A stretch of 64,000 bases of DNA from Mucilaginibacter terrae (GCF_031951985.1 NZ_JAVLVU010000001.1:5208001-5272000); one strand, 5' to 3'. Shown: positions 16,318 through 24,454, numbered from the stretch's first letter. Notes: a model not told the origin generated them from the letters alone. Numbers and translations: made by a program.

Positions 16318-17973
16318 ATGAGAAAAATATTTTTTACCCTGTCCATGCTCGGCATCACCGGGATGGCCTGGAGTCAAAGCACCACGGTGCTGCAGCACGT
16401 CAATCTGATCGATGGCACAGGCAAAGCCCTGCAAACAGACAGAAGCATCACGATCAAAAACGGGATCATCACCCGTATCGCTGCGGCAAATAATGAGACA
16501 CCAAAAGATGCCAGAATCGTTGATCTTACCGGGAAATATATCATGCCCGAAATAATCAATGTTCACGGGCACCTGGGGATCATGAAAGACACCACCATGT
16601 CGGCAGCAAATTATACCCCTGCGAATATTAAGCATCAACTGCTCAGGTACCAGCAATTCGGCGTGGGTACGATATTATCTATGGGTACTGAACAACCGTC
16701 CATATTCTCTCTGAAAGATTCTTCCCGTGCAGGCCATATTCCGGGCGCAACCATTTACTCGGCTATTTATGGCTTCGGCGTGAAAAATGCCATACCCCCC
16801 GCAAGTATGGGTATGACAAATGTTTACCGGCCGGAAACGCCCGAACAGGCCATAATGGAAGTGGATTCAGTTGCCGCATTAAAACCGGATATGATCAAGA
16901 TCTGGGTAGATGACTTTTGGGGCGCTTACCCGAAAATGAAACCGGAGATCTATGCCGCCATCATTAAAGAAGCCCACCTTAAGGGCTTGCGTGTTGCCGC
17001 GCATTTATATCACCTAGAAGATGCGCGTAAACTGGTTGACCTGGGATTAGATATCATGGCACACAGTATCAGGGATGCCGAAATAGATGCCTCGCTGATC
17101 GAAGCCATGAAAAAGCATCACGTCATTTATATTGCCACATTATCGCTGGATGAGTTTGCCTACAGCTATTCGCAAAATCCGGACTGGCTGAACGACCCCG
17201 TTTTCAGGGCATCGCTGGAACCCGGTGTTTTTGACATGATCACCAGCCCCGCCTACCAGGCAAAGATTGCCAAAGACCCTAAGACTCCCCAGGAAATGGC
17301 CGCTCTACCGGTAGCGATGCGTAACCTTTACAAATTGTGGCAGGCAGGAATCCTGATCGGCGTTGGAACAGATTCGGGCGCTTTACCTATCAGGCCACAA
17401 GGCTTTTCGGAACACATGGAAATGGAGCTGTATGTAAAAGCAGGGCTAAGCCCGATGGATGCTATCGTTGCGGCAACCCAGAATGGTGCGAAAATCTTAG
17501 GCATCAGTGAAAAACAAGGCACGCTGCAGACAGGTAAAAAAGCTGACTTTATTGTATTAGAAGCAAACCCGTTGGATAACATCAAAAATACACGAACTAT
17601 CGAATCGGTTTGGAAAGATGGTGAGAAAGTCAGTGACGGGCCTTTGGCCGGCACACCTTATGCTGAAGCGAACAATGGTAAGATCGTGATCCTTGCCCAC
17701 ATTAAAATATTGCCGGGTTACGAAGCGGATATCAAAAAGGCTGCTGAAGAAGTTTGGGCGGCCACATCCAAAGAACCGGGGAATGAAAACTTTATATTCA
17801 ACGTGGAGAAAAATGATCCTGCTACTATCGTGTTTTACGAGGTTTTTCATGACCAGCAGGCTTACGATGCGCATCGCACATCGGAGCATGTTGGAACATT
17901 TCGTAAGAAATTAAAAGGCAAGGTAATTGGTGACGGACCTTCAGTTACATACTTGTCACAGCTTCATAAATAA
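16318..17973 (+). CDS. Secreted amidohydrolase with C-terminal ABM domain (fusion)
   Basis: 551 residues. A signal peptide (MRKIFFTLSMLGITGMAWSQ) is followed by an amidohydrolase-superfamily barrel, with metal ligands His83/His85 in NVHGHLGI, further histidines in VAAHLYH and MAHSIRD, and catalytic Asp352 in VGTDSG. From about residue 452 a complete ABM domain follows (LAHIKILPGYEADI, KEPGNENFIF, VFYEVFHDQQAYDAH), homologous to the two stand-alone copies upstream. Typical imidazolonepropionase/prolidase-like amidohydrolases end near residue 440, so this is a genuine domain fusion. It would hydrolyse a cyclic amide, ester or lactone in the periplasm while the rest of the pathway is cytoplasmic. 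It is the last gene of the run. Confidence 0.88.
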   Translation: MRKIFFTLSMLGITGMAWSQSTTVLQHVNLIDGTGKALQTDRSITIKNGIITRIAAANNETPKDARIVDLTGKYIMPEIINVHGHLGIMKDTTMSAANYTPANIKHQLLRYQQFGVGTILSMGTEQPSIFSLKDSSRAGHIPGATIYSAIYGFGVKNAIPPASMGMTNVYRPETPEQAIMEVDSVAALKPDMIKIWVDDFWGAYPKMKPEIYAAIIKEAHLKGLRVAAHLYHLEDARKLVDLGLDIMAHSIRDAEIDASLIEAMKKHHVIYIATLSLDEFAYSYSQNPDWLNDPVFRASLEPGVFDMITSPAYQAKIAKDPKTPQEMAALPVAMRNLYKLWQAGILIGVGTDSGALPIRPQGFSEHMEMELYVKAGLSPMDAIVAATQNGAKILGISEKQGTLQTGKKADFIVLEANPLDNIKNTRTIESVWKDGEKVSDGPLAGTPYAEANNGKIVILAHIKILPGYEADIKKAAEEVWAATSKEPGNENFIFNVEKNDPATIVFYEVFHDQQAYDAHRTSEHVGTFRKKLKGKVIGDGPSVTYLSQLHK

Positions 17974-18263
17974 CATAAAAATGGCTTTAAGTTCAACAGT
18001 GGTTTCATATTTTTCAGCGTTAAGTTAATCCTGCGCAAGCACAGCACTCTAAATCTAAACATAGGGTTTGTTTTTACGGACGAATGGACGTTTTTAAAAG
18101 TCCCTACGAGAAATAAGCTTTCCTTAAAAGGTAATTATTGAAATATTTCTTATCTTTAAATTATAGATTTGCAATTAATCTGTAAAAAGGAGTGGTGAGT
18201 AATTCGGTGAGTAAGAATTTTAATCCACATAAAATATTGAATATCAGACCGGTATAAGTTTAA
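17974..18263. other. Right-end non-coding segment of the island
   Basis: No gene seen; only very short frames. AT-rich DNA contains the right-end terminal repeat (18184-18214) and leads to the right attachment core. No obvious terminator follows the amidohydrolase stop. Confidence 0.5.
18184..18214. repeat. Right-end copy of island terminal repeat
   Basis: AAAAAGGAG (18184-18192) then GTAATTCGGTGAGTAA (18199-18214), the same order and orientation as 2179-2204 but with a 6-bp instead of 1-bp spacer. GGTGAGTAA also occurs just upstream at 18194, giving a tandem half-site. It lies 57 bp inside the right core. Confidence 0.55.
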
Positions 18264-18270
18264 TTCAAAA

Positions 18271-18285
18271 CCCTCCGGCTCCACT
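18271..18285 (+). repeat. Right attachment core (attR)
   Basis: CCCTCCGGCTCCACT is identical to the ssrA 3' end at 2069-2083. Upstream bases TTCAAAA resemble the T loop TTCGAAT, but the rest of the tmRNA is absent, so this is a fragment left by integration and not a tRNA gene. Confidence 0.85.
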
Positions 18286-18287
18286 TG

Positions 18288-18317
18288 AAAAAACCGAACC
18301 TAAAGTTCGGTTTTTTT
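18288..18317 (+). terminator. Terminator right of the island, probably the native ssrA terminator
   Basis: AAAAAACCGAAC (18288-18299), loop CTAAA, GTTCGGTTTTTT (18305-18316) plus a T-run. Excision at the cores would place it 3 bp after the core, which is the expected spot for the original ssrA terminator. Confidence 0.75.
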
Positions 18318-18764
18318 ATGCCATTCAAGATATTTAAATATTTGATTTTTAAATAGTTAAATATGAAAAAAATGGTGGTCGTGTAGGTGTGGATCTTACT
18401 TTTATAAAGTTATTTGAGGCACTGGGCAATGTTAATTATCTTTCTAAGGCTATTGAGGTGATAGACAATTGTGAGTAAATATTGCATCCGGCAATAAACC
18501 TAAGTGCGAATTTATTAATGGAGTTAGTGGTACACTATCATGTTTACTGGATAGGGAAATTAACGGAAGCCCATGTTCTATAAGATAGACCATGGCTCAA
18601 AATGATTTGAGTATTGTTCGCAATGTGATTATTCGACGGTAAAAACTTTGCTGAGGAAGTGAGGCGAAGCTTAATATTAGCTGATCTTGCCGAAAATTAC
18701 AGCACTACGATTTGAATACGAGACAATCATTAAATATGCCGAAAGTTTAGCTATTACAATAGTT
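18318..18764. other. Decayed DNA without an intact gene
   Basis: Short protein-like pieces occur in different frames and are broken by stops, such as GGRVGVDLTFIKLFEALG around 18375-18475 and EEVRRSLILADLAENY around 18655-18710. No start, full frame or recognisable family. It looks like remnants of one or more lost genes next to the integration hotspot. Confidence 0.4.
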
Positions 18765-19943
18765 TTAGTTCTTGAAAATTAAGGGTGCAAAACCATACAA
18801 GCCGCGGCGCCAACTTAACCATTCATGACCTGTTTCAGGAGATTCCGCGTATGCATATTTGATCTTCTGCCTATCTAACATAGCACGAAAAGCACCCACC
18901 GATCCTGGAAATGGAGCAGGTTCTTTTGTTCCAAGGCTAAGCCAGAGTACCTTGATTTTTTTATTAACCGAAGCGCCGTCTTTAAATTTACCGTCTAAAA
19001 AGGTTTCGGGGTTTAGCGTATCGGTTCCCGGATAATTAGATGTTCCACTGAACCCGGCAACATATGCAAACTTATCCAGGTTGTTCATCATGATACGCAT
19101 GGTTTGATTTGCTCCCATAGAAAGTCCTGCAATAGCACGGTGTTCGCGATCAGCTATTGTGCGAAATTTCAGATCTGTCATCGGGATGATTTCATTTATC
19201 ATCACTTCTTCAAATACCGAAACAGAACGGGCATTATTATCCTGCTGCATACCGGTTTGTGGCTTGTAGGCATAGCCGTTATCCATCACAATAATCATTT
19301 CTACAGCTTTTTTATCTGCTATCAAATTATCAAGAATAAGGTTAGCTTTTCCCTGCATTGCCCAGCCGGTTTCGTCCTCAAAACTTCCATGCTGTAAATA
19401 GAGCACAGGATAGCGCCTTTTTTGATCATTTGTATAACCCGGCGGCGTGTAAACAAAGCAACGCCGCCAGGAATTTGTGAGTTTTGAGAAGTAGATATTC
19501 TCGGTAATCATACCGTGAGGAACAGCTTTAAGACTGTAAAAATCTCTATCCGTGGCCGGAATCTCGATACCGCTTCCTAAACGGCCTGCCCCATAAAAAT
19601 ACAAACTTCCGGGGTCGGGCACTGCTGCTCCATCAATTAATAGCTGGTAATAATGAAACCCTTCATCTTGCGGAAGAGATTCACCGGTCCAAATGCCTTT
19701 TTCATTTTTGGTTAGCGCATATTTTTTGCCTCCTAAATCAAGTTGTACGCTGTTGGCTTGCGGGGCAGCAAGGCTTGCCCTAACCCTGCGTTCGCTGTTC
19801 ACCTGAGGGAACAATCGGCCCGGCTGATTAGTGGTTGCGGGTTTAAAATCTTCAACTGGTGCCATTGATTGACCTGACTGCGCAAAACATAGGTTACAGC
19901 ATATTACGGCAGCAGAAATGAAAACGGAGCAGCTATATTTCAT
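18765..19943 (-). CDS. Secreted CE1-like esterase with N-terminal CBM48/E-set domain, copy 2
   Basis: 392 residues. Signal peptide MKYSCSVFISAAVICCNLCFA. An immunoglobulin-like E-set/CBM48 domain follows (about 40-140, with RASLAAPQANSVQLDLGG). Then comes an esterase-D-type alpha/beta hydrolase with RRCFVYTPPGY, PVLYLQHGSFEDE, the nucleophile elbow AGLSMGANQ and the catalytic His in TGHEWLSWRR. This architecture is common in PUL esterases annotated as feruloyl- or acetyl-xylan esterases. It is paralogous to the gene 42 bp upstream on the same strand (19986-21107), with which it likely forms an operon. The ester bond attacked is not determinable. Confidence 0.88.
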   Translation of the reverse strand: MKYSCSVFISAAVICCNLCFAQSGQSMAPVEDFKPATTNQPGRLFPQVNSERRVRASLAAPQANSVQLDLGGKKYALTKNEKGIWTGESLPQDEGFHYYQLLIDGAAVPDPGSLYFYGAGRLGSGIEIPATDRDFYSLKAVPHGMITENIYFSKLTNSWRRCFVYTPPGYTNDQKRRYPVLYLQHGSFEDETGWAMQGKANLILDNLIADKKAVEMIIVMDNGYAYKPQTGMQQDNNARSVSVFEEVMINEIIPMTDLKFRTIADREHRAIAGLSMGANQTMRIMMNNLDKFAYVAGFSGTSNYPGTDTLNPETFLDGKFKDGASVNKKIKVLWLSLGTKEPAPFPGSVGAFRAMLDRQKIKYAYAESPETGHEWLSWRRGLYGFAPLIFKN

Positions 19944-19985
19944 ATATCGATTATCTTTAAACTACTGATGGTTATAATAACTGAA

Positions 19986-21107
19986 TTAGTTTTTAAATAA
20001 TAATGGAGCCAGTTGGTGCAGGCTACGGCGCCAGGTTTGAAATTCATGGCCGGTTTTGTCCGAAACGTATGAAACAGCATTATACCCTGCACCTTTAAGT
20101 GCAGCTACCGCATTGTTTACACCATCGGGTCTTTCGCGGCTGCCGCAACTGATGAAAATAAGCTTAGGTTTGCTTTTACCGGCCATCTCTTCAGGATTAT
20201 ATGTGCCGCCGCTTAAAAGTGCATAGTAATCAAAGGTATCAGGTTTGTTCAAAGTTATAGTATGTGTTTCCATACCACCCATTGACAGGCCTGCCATTGC
20301 CCGGTGAGCTTTATTGGCTATGGTACGAAAGTTGGCATCAACGTAGGGGATAAGCTCTTCGGTAAGTACGGTTTGGAAAGCATCTATTTTAAAATTCCGT
20401 ATACCACCGGGGCGTACATCATTGGTCATACCATAAGTCATTACTATTATGAACGGTGTGGCCTTGTTTTCGCTGATCAGGTTATCCATAATGAGGTTAG
20501 CATGGCCCTGATTGCTCCAGGCAGTTTCATCTTCGCCCCAACCATGTTGTAAATATAATACCGGGTATTTTTTTGATTTATCTTTTTCGTAACCCGGCGG
20601 GGTGTAAACAAATGCCCTGCGAGATGTATTGGTGCTTTTAGACGGAAACAGGATTTGCTGAACATGGCCATGCGGAACACTCTTAAGTGCATAAAAATCT
20701 TTGTCATGTGCCGGTATCTCAATGCCACTTTCCCAACGGGTCGAACCGTAAAAATTAAGTGTACCGGGGTCATTAAAAACTCCGCCATCTACCGTAAGAT
20801 GATAATAATGAAAACCCTCGTCCATAGGGCCTTCGGTGGTGCCCGTAAAATATCCATCGGTACCTTTCGTAAGTTTTGTACCTCCTCTGCCGCCCAGGCC
20901 CAGGCTTACCCTTATACTATCAGCCTGCGGAGCTTTTATGCGAAAACGGGCATACCCTTGTGAATTAACCTGTGGATATTCTTGCCCTGGCTGGTTAAAC
21001 GTGGAGGGTTTAAAATCGTCGGCTAAATTACCTTGAGTAGTTTGTGCCTGGCTAATTCCGCAAGTTAACACGGTTGCCAAAATAGCAGTAATTGATCTTA
21101 AGCGCAT
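19986..21107 (-). CDS. Secreted CE1-like esterase with N-terminal CBM48/E-set domain, copy 1
   Basis: 373 residues. Signal peptide MRLRSITAILATVLTCGISQAQ. E-set domain about 30-125 (YARFRIKAPQADSIRVSLG). Esterase domain with RRAFVYTPPGYEKDKSKK, PVLYLQHGWGEDETAW, the elbow AGLSMGGMET and catalytic His in TGHEFQTWRR. The HGWGEDE region keeps the classical residues; copy 2 has HGSFEDE. It is likely periplasmic or outer-membrane associated and removes acyl groups from plant glycans. It is divergent from the AraC gene at 21524 and shares its upstream region. Confidence 0.9.
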   Translation of the reverse strand: MRLRSITAILATVLTCGISQAQTTQGNLADDFKPSTFNQPGQEYPQVNSQGYARFRIKAPQADSIRVSLGLGGRGGTKLTKGTDGYFTGTTEGPMDEGFHYYHLTVDGGVFNDPGTLNFYGSTRWESGIEIPAHDKDFYALKSVPHGHVQQILFPSKSTNTSRRAFVYTPPGYEKDKSKKYPVLYLQHGWGEDETAWSNQGHANLIMDNLISENKATPFIIVMTYGMTNDVRPGGIRNFKIDAFQTVLTEELIPYVDANFRTIANKAHRAMAGLSMGGMETHTITLNKPDTFDYYALLSGGTYNPEEMAGKSKPKLIFISCGSRERPDGVNNAVAALKGAGYNAVSYVSDKTGHEFQTWRRSLHQLAPLLFKN

Positions 21108-21234
21108 GTTATTTAGGTTTATTTGGTTTTAAATTAGCGGTGCATATAGTTTAAATATTTTTTCAAATGACTATTGTTAGTATTTTCAGTACGAACGAAT
21201 CAAGCAGCGTTCTATAATAGTTACCATAACCAAT

Positions 21235-21253
21235 AATTTAATCGATTGCAAAG
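21235..21253 (+). repeat. Operator-like repeat, copy A
   Basis: AATTTAATCGATTGCAAAG, matching 21367-21385 in 18 of 19 bases in direct orientation, 132 bp apart. Confidence 0.5.
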
Positions 21254-21366
21254 CTTTATAGTATTTGCATTTAAATACATTTGATGGCAGTATAAAATTG
21301 CTTGTGCTATAATTGGTTATTCAAATATAGTGTTGATGCAGAATAAATTACTATACAATTAAAAAA

Positions 21367-21385
21367 AATTTAATCGATTGTAAAG
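21367..21385 (+). repeat. Operator-like repeat, copy B
   Basis: AATTTAATCGATTGTAAAG; the pair of copy A within the divergent control region. Confidence 0.5.
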
Positions 21386-21523
21386 TTTGGATATTTTTAA
21401 TTTAATATTGGCAATATGAAATCAATTACTGAAACATGAATATTTCAGTAAGCTTTAACTTATAAGATGTAGCACAGCAGGCATCAAAACTTTATAAATA
21501 TAATAGCTCAATATCGTATTTGA

Positions 21524-22402
21524 ATGAACCAAGTGACGCTCCAGCAAGGCGTTTCCAGGGAGTTAGCGGCATTTTCGCACATACTTGAGATAACACTTGT
21601 TAAAAACACTACAATCCAACTCAATTCCTTTTCAAAAAGGAGTATGGATTGTATTTGTATGTACTATATCACTGAAGGGAAATTTGACTGGGTCATAAAT
21701 GGTAAAGCTTGCACAGTGTATCCGGGCGATATGGCCATTTTACTCCCCGGTCAGTGCATTGCAGGAGAAAACGACATACTTAATATTGGCAGCTATTATG
21801 TAATAAAGCTGGCTGTATCCCCGGCCGGCAAAGCCCTGTTGGGTAAATGGAGTTTACTTACTCAAAAAGAAAAGTCTTCTGTTGATCGTATACTTTGCCA
21901 CAACAGAAATTACTCTGCCGTTAACCTGCGCGAAGCGCATGCAATAATACAATCGCTGATTGCCGAACTAAAAAATGAAGAAGTAGGTGCAATTACCATG
22001 GTAAACTATATGCTCGATCAGTTGATCGTTCTTACATGCAGGCAACTCATTCGTCAAAGCAATTTACGGCGCGATTTCCCGCAAACCTTTCTTAACCTTG
22101 AACAGATGTTGAGGAAAGACCTATCTCATCAATGGACAGTAGAGGAAATGGCCGTATTAACAGGTATGGGTACAACCGCATTTACCGAAAAGGTGAAATC
22201 TTTTTCGGGATTTTCACCCTTAAATTACCTTATCAATATAAGAATATCAGAAGCTATTAAAATGCTGAAACGCGGCGATGCAAATGCTACCGAAATTGCT
22301 TATGCTACAGGCTTTTACTCATCACAACATTTTTCAACTACCTTCAAAAAACTAACCGGTTATACGCCGAGCGAGTTTCGGAAGAATAACCAAGCAGAAT
22401 AA
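21524..22402 (+). CDS. AraC-family transcriptional regulator
   Basis: 292 residues. The N-terminal cupin-like domain (about 10-120; YITEGKFDWVINGKACTVYPGDMAILLPGQ) is a ligand pocket. The C-terminal double HTH (about 195-290) shows WTVEEMAVLTGMGTTAFTEKVKSFSGFSPLNY and ends ATGFYSSQHFSTTFKKLTGYTPSEFRK. It lies 10 bp ahead of the FGGY kinase and diverges from two esterases, so it probably controls both. The ligand is likely a sugar or sugar acid (inference). Confidence 0.9.
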   Translation: MNQVTLQQGVSRELAAFSHILEITLVKNTTIQLNSFSKRSMDCICMYYITEGKFDWVINGKACTVYPGDMAILLPGQCIAGENDILNIGSYYVIKLAVSPAGKALLGKWSLLTQKEKSSVDRILCHNRNYSAVNLREAHAIIQSLIAELKNEEVGAITMVNYMLDQLIVLTCRQLIRQSNLRRDFPQTFLNLEQMLRKDLSHQWTVEEMAVLTGMGTTAFTEKVKSFSGFSPLNYLINIRISEAIKMLKRGDANATEIAYATGFYSSQHFSTTFKKLTGYTPSEFRKNNQAE

Positions 22403-22412
22403 ACCTCAAATT

Positions 22413-23927
22413 ATGAACTGTATCATTACCATTGAATTGGGTACCAATGCGGTACGGGTATTTGCCTTCGATTTAAAAGGCGAGGTTATAGGTTTTAAAA
22501 AAGGAACCTATCCCACGTTTCATGAACACCCTGATCATAGTGAGCAGGACCCTGAGCAAATGTTTATTACAATGCTTTATGTGTTAAAAAAACTTCTTAA
22601 CGAGGTAGTTTATGCGGCCAAATTAGAGGTGAGTTGCATCTGCTTTAGTTCTTCGATGCACAGTTTACTGGCTGTAGATAAGGATGGTATCCCGTTAGGC
22701 AATGCCATTACGTGGGCCGATAACCGCGGCAAAAAAGAGGCCGGTACACTAAAAGGTACAGCTTTAGGTAACGCGCTTTACGAAGCAACAGGAACACCTA
22801 TACACCCGATGTCGCCCCTGGTTAAAATTGCCTGGCTGCGAAATAACGACCCCGAGCGGTTTAAAATAACCCATAAGTTTTTGTCGATTAAAAGCTATAT
22901 CATACAGCAACTTACCGGCACCTGTATCATAGATCATAGTATTGCATCGGCTACGGGTTTGATGAATATTCACAGCATGGAATGGGATAGATCGGCCCTT
23001 GATTTTGCAGGTATAAGCGCACAACGGCTACCCGATCTGGTGCCTGTTTTCTTTTCAGATATTAAACTCAAGCGCGAATATCAAAATTCTTTGAGGCTGT
23101 CTTCGGCAGTTAAAATACTTATTGGCTCGAGCGACGGTTGCCTGGCCACGCTTGGTGCGGGCGTTTGGGATGCCGGACGGGCTACCATAACGATCGAAGA
23201 CAGTGGGGCGTTTCGTGTTATTGGTAAAGAGGTGATCAATGACCCCATGCAGCAACTGTTCAACTATCGTCTAACCAATGAGCTTGTGGTATCAGGCGGG
23301 CCAACTAACAATGGTGGGGTTATTTTTGAATGGTTTGCAAACCAGCTTGGCGAGCAGGGGAGTAGCTACGATATAGATCAGGCATTTAATATGCTGATCA
23401 GGGAGGCCTCGACCGTGCCGGCCGGTTCAGATGGACTTTTGTTTTTGCCTTACCTTTTAGGGGAGCGGGCACCTATATGGAATGCCAATGCACGGGGCTG
23501 CTATTTTGGTTTGCATATACGCCATGAGCGTCAACACATGATCAGGGCAACTATTGAAGGTATATTGTTCGAAATGTTTAGCATAGGCAAAACAATGGAA
23601 GCACATCGTAAAATAGAAAGTCTCTCTATTAACGGCAGTTTTGCTTCCATTCCGTTCTGTACACAAATGATCGCAGATATGTTTAACAGGCCGGTAAACA
23701 CGTTGAGCCATGGCGATAGCATAGGTGTTGGCGCATTCTTGCTGAGCGCTACAGATTTGGGCATATTCTCTGATCTTGAAACGGCATCCAAGCAGGTACG
23801 TATGCATCAAACCTTTTTGCCTGATGCCAAGGCTCATGATATTTACCAGCAGTATTTCAGGATATTTGAAAATTTGATCAAGAAGCTTGGAGATGAATTT
23901 GATGATCTGGCTTCGCTATCTGTATAA
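22413..23927 (+). CDS. FGGY-family carbohydrate kinase (gluconokinase-like)
   Basis: 504 residues, full length for FGGY kinases. N-terminal phosphate-binding ELGTNAVRVFAFDLKG (usually GTxxxR/K) and SMHSLLAVDKDGIPLGNAITWADNR belong to FGGY_N. FGGY_C shows LIGSSDGCLATLGAG and the adenosine region VSGGPTNNGG, with INGSFASIPFCTQMIADMF near the end. The pattern resembles gluconate kinase more than xylulokinase, but the substrate could also be another aldonate or ketose. It is transcribed with the AraC gene and ended by the terminator at 24114-24142, hence a separate unit from the following dehydratase operon. Confidence 0.85.
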   Translation: MNCIITIELGTNAVRVFAFDLKGEVIGFKKGTYPTFHEHPDHSEQDPEQMFITMLYVLKKLLNEVVYAAKLEVSCICFSSSMHSLLAVDKDGIPLGNAITWADNRGKKEAGTLKGTALGNALYEATGTPIHPMSPLVKIAWLRNNDPERFKITHKFLSIKSYIIQQLTGTCIIDHSIASATGLMNIHSMEWDRSALDFAGISAQRLPDLVPVFFSDIKLKREYQNSLRLSSAVKILIGSSDGCLATLGAGVWDAGRATITIEDSGAFRVIGKEVINDPMQQLFNYRLTNELVVSGGPTNNGGVIFEWFANQLGEQGSSYDIDQAFNMLIREASTVPAGSDGLLFLPYLLGERAPIWNANARGCYFGLHIRHERQHMIRATIEGILFEMFSIGKTMEAHRKIESLSINGSFASIPFCTQMIADMFNRPVNTLSHGDSIGVGAFLLSATDLGIFSDLETASKQVRMHQTFLPDAKAHDIYQQYFRIFENLIKKLGDEFDDLASLSV

Positions 23928-24454
23928 CGCCATGGATCTTTTAAAAGCCGACTTTAATACCCTAAAACCCAATGATGCGTTCGCCCGGTGCCGATATTCC
24001 CAGGGAGATATATCACTTAGGTTCAATTCAAGGGAAAAAGGACCTGTTTTATTTTGATTGGTGGAAATTTTAATAAAAGATTTAAAAAAAGTAATATCAT
24101 TTATTTTATTGAGAGGGATACAATTGAGTTTGTATCCCTTTTGCATTACAGTAACTTGTTAAGGTTTGTGTGCGCTTGTAATTATTTGATTGTTAATATT
24201 TTATGTGTATTTTTTATTAAACGGGTTAACCTAACTTACACAAGGTACAATTAAATACCAACTGAAAAGTAGCTGTTATTCTGATAAATGAATGCTGTAG
24301 GCGATCATCTTTTTCTGTACAAAAATCAACGCTGGTTATTATTGGAAGTTTTTACGTTTTCTGCTCTGCTTATTTGTACTAATCAATTATAGCCCACTTG
24401 GCTAATCATTTCATGGCATTTTAAACAACGTACAAAAAGTACGCTTAACCGCAT
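23928..24454. other. Intergenic region between kinase and FAH-family gene
   Basis: Contains a 41-codon ATG frame (23932-24057) with no recognisable family, the terminator at 24114-24142 and about 310 bp of AT-rich DNA that must hold the promoter of the next operon. Confidence 0.45.
24114..24142 (+). terminator. Rho-independent terminator after the FGGY kinase
   Basis: Perfect 10-bp stem AGGGATACAA / TTGTATCCCT (24114-24123 and 24130-24139) with a short T-run. Confidence 0.7.

Larger units (their letters stand above)
2069..18285. mobile_element. ssrA-integrated genomic island (16.2 kb)
   Basis: A 15-bp sequence from the tmRNA 3' end, CCCTCCGGCTCCACT, occurs at 2069-2083 and again in the same orientation at 18271-18285. 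With two mismatches the match extends to 22 bp (2062-2083 against 18264-18285). A tyrosine recombinase gene starts 250 bp inside the left copy. Insertion into the 3' end of tRNA or tmRNA genes next to an integrase is the classic architecture of such islands. Inside both ends lies a second repeat (2179-2204 and 18184-18214) that could be integrase arm sites. A terminator just right of the right core is probably the displaced native ssrA terminator. No relaxase, coupling protein or Tra genes are visible, so it is a non-conjugative or mobilisable island, or a decayed one. Confidence 0.85.
21108..21523. promoter_or_regulatory. Divergent control region between esterases and AraC gene
   Basis: 416 bp, no gene. 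It carries two direct copies of AATTTAATCGATTGNAAAG (21235-21253 and 21367-21385), each centred on the palindrome AATCGATT. Central-CG palindromes of this kind are typical of LacI-family operators. No LacI gene lies in the window, so the regulator would be encoded elsewhere, or the sites serve the neighbouring AraC protein. Confidence 0.5.

Noticed and set aside
16318..17973. Amidohydrolase-ABM join as a sequencing frameshift or readthrough
   Set aside because: The frame is continuous with normal coding sequence through the linker, and no stop or start codon context marks two separate genes.
2332..18285. Full conjugative transposon (CTnDOT-like)
   Set aside because: Integrase type fits, but no relaxase, coupling protein, tra genes or RteABC homologues can be seen.
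18264..18290. Possible second tRNA or tmRNA 3' end
   Set aside because: Only the last ~22 bases of a T arm and acceptor strand are present; no anticodon arm or 5' half upstream. It is the attachment-site copy.
23932..24057. 41-codon ATG frame after the FGGY kinase
   Set aside because: No family resemblance, no clear ribosome-binding site, and its length is within chance; kept only as a note.
24054..24254. 66-codon forward frame in the kinase-FAH gap
   Set aside because: It passes through the terminator hairpin at 24114-24142 and has low-complexity AT-driven composition.
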